Below are positions 57,048 through 64,000 of a stretch of 64,000 bases of DNA, piece by piece. This DNA comes from Odiellus spinosus (lineage: Eukaryota; Arthropoda; Arachnida; Opiliones; Phalangiidae). The DNA lies in NCBI GenBank assembly GCA_963920705.1, contig OY987232.1, positions 8,248,200 through 8,312,199 of the forward strand, given 5' to 3'. The notes below the pieces were generated by a model that made no database searches, had not been told where the DNA came from, and saw only the letters and a program-made list of their open reading frames with translations. The first letter of the stretch is position 1. Every line of letters starts with the position of its first letter. Both the position numbers and the translations under genes were made by a program.

Positions 57048-58090
57048 AGTTGCGAAGTCAGCCCCTTTAGAGTATTCGAACTTTCGGTACTATCACATGT
57101 TCGACATAACGAACTTTCGGACTAGTCGTCCAATTCTTACAATTGGATGTATATACGTTTTTCAGTTGGCCTATCGCCAGTAGGCCAAATCCGTTTTTTT
57201 AAGGGACGTCGACGTAGTTTTTCGAGAGATAAAAGTCATTTGTGCCTATGGATAGAACACATTGTCTCTCTGTCATTCATGCGTTCAACATCGTGTAAAA
57301 AAAGTCAACGGCTCTAGTCTGCTGCAGAGGTGGAAGTTCCGTGGTGACGCCTAGAACGTCCTAGCCATCAAGGATTAGGATAGGCCAAAAAGAGGACAAG
57401 TAGTGGAAAGATGCCTGGGGCCATCATCCAGTACATCTCTTGGACAGCAGAGTAAAGGAAGACTTACGTTTCTTTAGGAACAGTGCGGAGGACTTAGCAT
57501 AGTTTTTTGCAAATATGTTCTTTAACGCGATGTTGCTTTTACGACTTCGTTTTCTTTTTTTTAGCAGGGCTCACTGAATTTATGAGAATTATACCAGAAA
57601 TTAATAATTATAACAAGAAGTGTATTGCTTTGAATTTTCCCGCTCCATCAAATTTTCATTGCTCTCCCCCCCTAGGCGCGGAGGCGAATATTAATGTAAC
57701 GCGGTTTTGAAGCCCACGTGATTTGGACGGCCGCTTCACTTGGTACATAGAGAAAGAGTGGCACTGCGCCAAAAAACCAGTTCCTCTAAAACTTGTTTAT
57801 GGAGGATGTCAAATCAAAACTAGGCATAGGCATAATATTTTCGATAAATTTAATTAAGTAGATTATTTTTGCAAAAATAAAATCCGGAGATGAATCATTA
57901 GTGTCAATTATATCTTTAATAATTACCGCATTTGTTTGAATCGATACGTTAAACAGTTGTCACGCTGAATTTGTTTTGTTACTAAAGGTTTTAAATAAAG
58001 ATCACACTGTTGTTTTGGCAGAGACAGAAGGTGAGCCGCATTTTAAAATTGAGCTCGGTTTATTTAAGTAACCGTTAATGGATCAAGTTG
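57048..58090. other. No recognised gene
   Basis: A few short frames are present but none matches a known domain. No tandem repeats stand out. Confidence 0.5.
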
Positions 58091-58362
58091 CGAGCGATAT
58101 AGACTCAGACGCCGTGAAAAAAAAAAAAAAAAAAAAAACCCCGGCAGCGGCATGACTATGTTTCTGCTGCGGCTCGCCGAGTTTTTCCATACCAGCGGCC
58201 ACGGCTCACCGAGTTTTTTCCATACCGGCGGCCGCACCTCGCCGAGATTTTTCCATACCGGTGGCCGCGCCAAAAATATTGTTGAACGTAGCGCCGGGCA
58301 GGGAGCCGGGCAGGGAGCCGGGCGTAATGGGCGGCGTCGGAGTCTAGAGCGATAGTTTAATA
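58091..58362. repeat. GC-rich short element with inverted ends and tandem repeats
   Basis: The ends GCGATATAGACTCAGACGCC and (inverted) GGCGTCGGAGTCTAGAGCGA are imperfect inverted repeats. Inside are a 22-base A run, three ~37-bp units with GAGTTTTTCCATACC and GGCGGCCGC-like tails, and three 12-bp GCCGGGCAGGGA units. MITE-like, unclassified. Confidence 0.55.
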
Positions 58363-61135
58363 TCCAAGTTTCCACCAACTGAACTAACCAAGGCTTAGAC
58401 CAATTCGAGTTTAAAGACTTTGGACTAACAAATACGTGGTATTAAATTGAATTTAAAACTTATAATGTGAAACTGAGAAAGGTTAAAATGCAATTTGCGA
58501 CTAAAATTCGATTATTTATGTAGGATTACAAAAATATAATTGTTTATAGCCGGTAATCGTAAAACCTTCAGTCTCGGGCGACGCGCGGGCGCCATTTTAC
58601 TTGTTTACTATCGCATCTGTGAGACTGTGACGCGCGACTATGACGGGCGCCCCACGTGATCTTAAAGAACTATTTTCAACATTTCCTCTCTCTCATTGGT
58701 CAATGCAAAAAGTGCTTTCGTCTGCTCAAGAAATTTGATGGAGTACATGGTGAAAGTTGAAAATTCAATGAAGTAGTACACTTCTTGTTATAATTATTAA
58801 TTTCTGATTATACTTGTTATAATAAAGTTTAATGTCTATTCTGGTCTCGATCGTCTCGTTAATTCACGAGTAGATATTTTAGTATCTTAGTGGATGTTCA
58901 TGGTAATCACTTTTAGTTATCTTTAAGTTAGCAGATTAAAACAACGCTAGTAAGGTCACGCCAGGTTAGTATTTTTTATCACTCGAATTAGCCAATATCC
59001 CTTTAGCTAGTAATCCCTTGGTATCACCCTTCTCTCTTTTAATTGACGAGTTCGGAATTGAAGCGAATCTTCCAGAGCCATGGCGCGATTGAGGTATAAC
59101 TTCGTTATGCGCGGATTTGTTACGAGGTGCCGCTTTCGTCGTTCTTATTCTAAACTATGCGTAGTGGATGAATAAAGGGATGGAAACAAAGAAAGAGTCA
59201 TATTAAATGTAACGGCAAATTCGGACTTTATTTATATTTTTCTATGTAACCTTTAAAATCTTTGACTCCTACCCTTTAATTCGTAAATACTTTTATTTGT
59301 AAAGGGCAGAGACTCGCCCCCTCCCAGGACAATTACAGTCGTAGGGTGTTGTTTCTTTTAGGTCTTCCGATACGCGTATCTGGCTAGCGCGAGGTCGGAG
59401 GTTAGAGTTGTAATGGTTTTTCTTGCACATGGGCTTCCTCTTTTTTATAAATCGGTCCCATGTGTACTCAATTTTAAGAAAACTTTAAATTCCTTTAGTT
59501 GCCATGCCCGCGTATGCCGCGGCATGGTACCAATTATATATTTTTCTACTTACTGGTATCCTGAAGGTTGGACTGGAGACTTAAAAGCAAGAGGTCATAA
59601 TTTTTAAATTGAGTTTAAGTCTACGGAGTAAGAAAAAGGCTCGATCGCCAGGCTCGATCGCCATGAACAAAATAAAATCTAACCGGGCAATCGGATGATT
59701 CGAAATCACGCGATGACGAGACGTCAGCGACCAGTATTCTGTATACATTTCAATCTTTAATTGTGCGCGTCGTGTAACGCGTCCTCACAGGAAAACGAGT
59801 GAGTTCAAAGCTATTTTAAAAGGGTACCAGTTAATTAGGTCAAAACTATTAGTCTAATAGCCCATGAGGTGCACCATGGCAGATCAGTGTTTATTAAGTG
59901 TTGTTAATAAATTTCATTAAAACCAGGCCGTGGGCGTTGAGACAAACTAAATAAGACATGTAGATATCATTGGCGTTGATACTAACTCCTTATGACTTAG
60001 TTCCAAAATAGACGAACAATAGGTGCGTGCATATAGTGGGGGTGGATAGTCGAAATGATATTCGGAGCAAATTAGGATACAATGGTATAAAACCGAACGA
60101 GAGGCAGACTTGCCCAGTCTTTGCAGTGGTGCAGGAACGGAATGTGCAGTGGTACAATGTACCCTCTATAATCCTTCAAAAACCTTAATACGCGCCTGCG
60201 CCTTTGGGGAGGGGGGGGAGTTTAATTGTTTCGAACATATTTGTATCTTTAACAATTTTAATTCTTTATACTCTTTACGGCTTAATACCTATATTTGTGA
60301 TTAGTTTGTGAAACGTTCAAAAGCATTTGCTTTCATTTAATTCGGTATTTACAATTAATAAACTTATAGAAAAATCGCAATGAAGTAGAGTCACATTTAC
60401 TCTCAAAACCTAATACTTCATGATATCAACACGTGATACTTTGGATGCAACTTATGTTGACGAATACCAACAAAGAAAGACCTTTATCATTTACCATGGA
60501 AAGTTCAGTGCCGTTTTTATTCCAGAAATACTCAATGAACAAGAAGACCATAGTGAAACTGTTATGTAATACATTTTTGAAGTTTCCTATGGAATTGACT
60601 GGCTAATAGTCTGAATCATTTCATTTTAAATCCAAGTGGAAAGTAAAGATTATACGTTTTCTATGAACACAAATATTCATCTATATCGAAGATACTCTGA
60701 AATAAACTCTCTGACAAGATATTATAATAAGTTTGAGAACTAAACAAATTATGTTGAGAGTAGTGGCGTACTCTCTGCTCGATACGGCTCGAGAGCATAT
60801 TTTTGAATTAACAAAAAACAATTACAAATAATAACTCTATACGGAATAAAATTTCAGCTCAGATTTAATTCCAGAAATATTTAATGAACAAGAAAACGAT
60901 AGTGAAAATACTATACTATACAATAAAGTTGAAGTTTTCCTACGGAAATTAACCGGCAAATTAACTGAATGGTTTTATTTAAAATCTAAGTGAAAAATGA
61001 AAATTCATAGGTATAAACCATCAAAATGAAAACAACGGCTTAAGCGATGTTAATATTCATCTAAATCGAAAGCACTTCTGAATTAAACTGTGTGAAATGA
61101 AATTTAAGAACTATAGTTTTATGCTGAGAGTATCA
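58363..61135. other. No recognised gene
   Basis: Only short frames. A diverged duplication is visible: CAATGAACAAGAAGACCATA near 60533 and TTAATGAACAAGAAAACGAT near 60880, with similar flanks over ~250 bp. A sequence starting AATTGACGAGTTCGGAATTG at 59041 is a weak relative of the family at 26918 and 43920. Confidence 0.5.
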
Positions 61136-61178
61136 ATTCATTTATTTTTATTAGACAAAGTTAGTACAATGAGGTATT

Positions 61179-61214
61179 GCGGGGCTAAGTCAACTAGCGA
61201 CTTGTAAGCCCCGC
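61179..61214 (-). other. 3' UTR stem-loop of the LINE
   Basis: GCGGGGCTTACAAGTC pairs with GACTTAGCCCCGC around loop GCTAGTT. A 3' hairpin near the end of a LINE RNA is a plausible recognition site for its own RT. Confidence 0.6.
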
Positions 61215-61405
61215 GAGCATACTGATATAGTTAAATAAAGAGTAGTAAAATCCTACTTTAAAGATTAGTATAGAAACAAAAGCGAGAAGGTTCGCTATAA
61301 CAATAATAAATAATTTATAATTACAATGAGTTGAGTAAAAAAACCACGAAAAAAACCACCGCGAGAGAACTAAGAGTAACTAAAACCGAGTATATTTAAT
61401 ATAAT

Positions 61406-62827
61406 TTAGAATTTATTTAAGATAAATGGCTTAATTCTGGCTTTAAATAATGAGATATTATATACGTCTTTGACATCTGCACTTAGATTGTTAAACCATT
61501 TAACTCCCGCATAAAAGAGGGACGTTATTTTTTTTGACGTATTACACACTGGTAGTTTAAGGTCGATCTTAGACCTAGTATTCCTATCTTTAACATTTTT
61601 TGTAAACAAACTGATCGTAGATCTAGAGTTTTTAAAGATTTGACATAGGCTAAAATACTCAATGATTTGATCTAAGTTAAACATTTTGGCCCGTGTAAAT
61701 AAGTCTTTAGTATGGGCGAGGTAATGGGCGTTATAAATATGCCTAACAATTCGTTTTTGAATAACCCTTAGTCTACTGAGATTGAAATTAGATGTGTTAC
61801 CCCAGACACTAATACCATATATTAAAGTGGAGTAAAAAAGGGAGATTGCAGACTTGGCATAGTATACCATGCCACAGACCCTAGAGAGTGTTGCGGAAAT
61901 ATGGGTTATGTGATTGGACCATGTCAGATGATTGTCGAACCAGATTCCGAGATATTTAAAAGAGTCCACTCGTTCTAGGATTATATTATTTATCACAATT
62001 TTTATACTACTAAAGTCTAGAATTTTGTTATGGTTCGAGAAGGTCATAAACACAGTTTTTTGAGTATTGAGAGCAAGGGCATTAGCTTTCAACCAGGCGT
62101 GGACAGTCGATAGTCCCATGTTGACTGAGTTTGCACACGCAGTCAGACTCGCCGATTTGCAGAGCAGAAGGGCATCATCAGCATACATTATTATGTGGTG
62201 AAGAGATAAGGAATTGGTTAGGTCGTTGATGAATAGGTTAAATAATAACGGGGATAGTACAGATCCCTGTGGGACACCAGCAGTTAATTCGTTGGGATTT
62301 GACAACTGATTATTCACTTTAGTGAAGCAGCGCCTATGTGACAGATAGCTAGAAAGCCAAAGACCCGCGTTGCCCCTCACACCCAGTCTATATAATTTAG
62401 AGATTAGGAGGTTGTGATCAATGCTATCGAAAGCTTTACGTAAATCGAGAAAGACTCCTATACAAATCTGACTGTTATCGAGGGCGTCCAGGATATATTT
62501 ATAGGCCGCGCAAATTGCATCAATGGTCCCTCTCCCCGGTCGAAAACCATATTGATGATTAGATAGAAGGTCACAGTCATTGCAGAATGATTGCAATCTC
62601 GATAAGAAAGCCTTATCAAATATTTTTGCGAAAAAAGAGAGTAAGGAAATAGGGCGGTAATTGCTGGGTAAATTTGGATCACCTTTTTTATGTATAGGGA
62701 TAATCACTGTATTTTTAAGGGCAGTTGGATATTTTGCGGTGCAGAATGATAGATTAATTAAGAAAACAAGAGGGTAGATTAAGAAACTCAGAGCAAATTT
62801 TAAGGGCTTGGGGCTTAGGTTATCCAA
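61406..62827 (-). CDS. LINE reverse transcriptase part (473 codons open)
   Basis: Contains NTVIIPIHKKGDPNLPSNYR, PISLLSFFAKIFDK, HQYGFRPGRGTIDAI, VFLDLRKAFDSIDH (motif A Asp), GVPQGSVLSPLLFNLFINDL (motif B) and IIMYADDALLLC (YADD active site), then the C-terminal region to a stop at 61406. All catalytic boxes look intact. The open segment begins downstream of a frameshift, so it is not a separate gene: the protein should start with the endonuclease. It would carry out target-primed reverse transcription. Confidence 0.85.
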   Translation of the reverse strand: MDNLSPKPLKFALSFLIYPLVFLINLSFCTAKYPTALKNTVIIPIHKKGDPNLPSNYRPISLLSFFAKIFDKAFLSRLQSFCNDCDLLSNHQYGFRPGRGTIDAICAAYKYILDALDNSQICIGVFLDLRKAFDSIDHNLLISKLYRLGVRGNAGLWLSSYLSHRRCFTKVNNQLSNPNELTAGVPQGSVLSPLLFNLFINDLTNSLSLHHIIMYADDALLLCKSASLTACANSVNMGLSTVHAWLKANALALNTQKTVFMTFSNHNKILDFSSIKIVINNIILERVDSFKYLGIWFDNHLTWSNHITHISATLSRVCGMVYYAKSAISLFYSTLIYGISVWGNTSNFNLSRLRVIQKRIVRHIYNAHYLAHTKDLFTRAKMFNLDQIIEYFSLCQIFKNSRSTISLFTKNVKDRNTRSKIDLKLPVCNTSKKITSLFYAGVKWFNNLSADVKDVYNISLFKARIKPFILNKF

Positions 62828-62864
62828 TCCTGGTGCTGACGAGAGAGCAATTGAATTGATTATA

Positions 62865-64000
62865 TTAGTTACCTCCGCCTCCGATATCGGGTTGAGGTGT
62901 CATAGTCTTAGGGTTGTTATGTACTTCGGACTCCTCGGAATTAGCAGTCATTGGATTTACGGATGTGAAAAATTGGTTAAAAGTGTCAGCGGCCACCGGG
63001 GACTCGAACTCTCTACCTTTATCTCTAGCTAAAAGACTATTAACAATTTTCCACTTATCTTTTGCCGATTTAGTGTCCTTTAGCTTTTTATAAAAGAATT
63101 CATTACGTCGGTTTCGAATTAGATTATTACACCGGTTTCTCAATGCCACATAATTTTGCTTATTGAGGTCAGTTGGACGTTTTTTAAAGATCTTTTGAAT
63201 TTTATTTTTTTGTTTTAGCAATAACCGAATTTCACTACTCATCCATGTATCAGAGTTTAGCCTAATCGTTTTAAACTTAAAGATGTTATCGTAGGATAAG
63301 GAGATTTTTTCAATAAAACATGTATAAGCTTTGTCTATATCTAGCATTTCGTAAAGGTCAGCCCAGGTGGTATTGGACAGGGCATTGGCGAACTGTATCT
63401 GATTTTTTAAACTAAGGTCTCTTATTTTAATTTCGGAAGGTTGTGAGGCGAAGGCATCGTATGAAAGCCAAATAGGGAAATGGTCAGATGAGTCTATTTC
63501 TTTCAACACTTTAAACTCCCCATTGACATTGGTGAAGATATTATCTATACATGTAGAGGAGTTTTGTGTGACACGGGTTGGTTCAAATATTCGTCTGTGA
63601 AGATTATAACTCGAAAGAAGATTCGTCAATGAGACTGCGCAGGGGGAGTTGACCAAAAGGTCAACATTAAAATCACCTAATAGTGTTTTTTTATTTTTAT
63701 TTGTTCTAAACGAGCTAATGATAATTTCAAGTGAGGACAGAAAATCGTCATAATTTGCTGAGTGGGGACGATAAATTAATGCATATATGTCCTTGGTATT
63801 GGTACATTGGATTACGAAACTTTCTATATTTGAGTTGAAAAGGCATACATTAGAGAGTGGTTTAATATTAATATTTTTATGACAGTAGAAGCCTATACCG
63901 CCCCCTTTTCTATCCCCCATACCATAAAAATTGAAGTTCGGGAGAGAGTGGTGATGGCCATTACGGAACCAGGTTTCTGTAATAGCTATTATGTCGCACT
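62865..64000 (-). pseudogene. LINE endonuclease domain and linker, partial
   Basis: From the window edge the frame reads AITETWFRNGHHHS (catalytic Glu of ETW), then KGGGIGFYCH, YALIYRPH, LLGDFNVDLL (GDFN), TCIDNIFTN and SSDHFPIWLS (SDH), all apurinic-endonuclease motifs. The domain is followed by a ~170-residue linker. The ATG at 63920 is internal. The frame ends in IGGGGN at 62865; the true reading shifts near 62880 into the RT frame. Confidence 0.8.

Larger units (their letters stand above)
61142..64000 (-). mobile_element. CR1/L2-type non-LTR retrotransposon (LINE), 5' part beyond the window
   Basis: Minus strand: apurinic-type endonuclease (64000 to about 63430), linker, RT (62827-61406), 3' UTR with a stem-loop at 61179-61214, and an AATAAAAATAAATGAATT-like tail. 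One frameshift near 62880 separates the two parts. The C-terminal region after RT (YGISVWGN, IQKRIVRHIYN) is the kind found in CR1/L2/Crack-type LINEs. Confidence 0.8.

Overview
This window reads as repeat-rich nuclear DNA of an invertebrate animal, most likely an arthropod. The reasons are the mix of BEL/Pao, Gypsy and Copia LTR retrotransposons, a Penelope-like element (PLE), a CR1/L2-type LINE, a FLYWCH-MULE gene, Tc1/mariner, hAT-like and PIF-like DNA elements, and the recurring TTAGG-like motif GGTTAGGTTAG. I see no host protein-coding gene, rRNA, tRNA or CRISPR array. Nearly all coding sequence belongs to mobile elements, and nearly all of it is broken. The one long intact frame is the 1,800-codon polyprotein of a young BEL/Pao element.

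Layout. 1-5.3 kb: decayed minus-strand BEL/Pao element; its LTR carries a palindromic insertion with a hammerhead-ribozyme-like core. 6.0-8.4 kb: Tc1/mariner-type transposon with DD82E spacing (Sailor-like), long TIRs, TA target duplication and one stop in the transposase. 9.2-10.7 kb: broken FLYWCH + MULE gene. 10.8-14.4 kb: AT-rich non-coding tandem units with 1.54-kb near-identical copies. 14.4-18.9 kb: two tandem 2.24-kb units, each containing a MITE-like insertion with a 20-bp minisatellite. 19.5-26.4 kb: a PLE split in two by a 5.8-kb insertion that carries a long inverted repeat, a 34-monomer satellite array and a second foldback. 26.4-30.9 kb: truncated Copia element with a hAT-type insertion in gag and, between integrase and the lost RT, a segment that reads as a methyl-CpG-binding domain (MBD). 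30.9-34.1 kb: inverted copies of the 2.24-kb family, one lacking the MITE (an empty site).

34.35-41.14 kb: a 6.8-kb DNA transposon with ~985-bp TIRs that contain minisatellites; its broken giant gene has Cys clusters, a large conserved core, a FEN/XPG-like nuclease region and a CXC-like Cys tail (nearest named class: Academ). 41.2-44.3 kb: a PIF/Harbinger-type MITE (TAA duplication), a TIR element with 30-bp minisatellites, and small tandem repeats. 44.3-45.7 kb: GC-rich DNA and a cluster of inverted TATTTTGGCCGG motifs. 45.7-57.0 kb: two ~1-kb direct repeats enclosing a truncated minus-strand Gypsy element whose gag is split by the young BEL/Pao element (5-bp duplication TGCTG). 57-61 kb: no recognised gene. 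61.1-64 kb: minus-strand LINE (endonuclease + RT) running off the window.

The pieces do not form a pathway. The main story is order of nesting: Gypsy is older than BEL/Pao #2, the PLE is older than the satellite-bearing insert, Copia is older than its hAT insertion, and the 2.24-kb family is older than its MITE. The most unusual item is the MBD-like domain in the Copia polyprotein.
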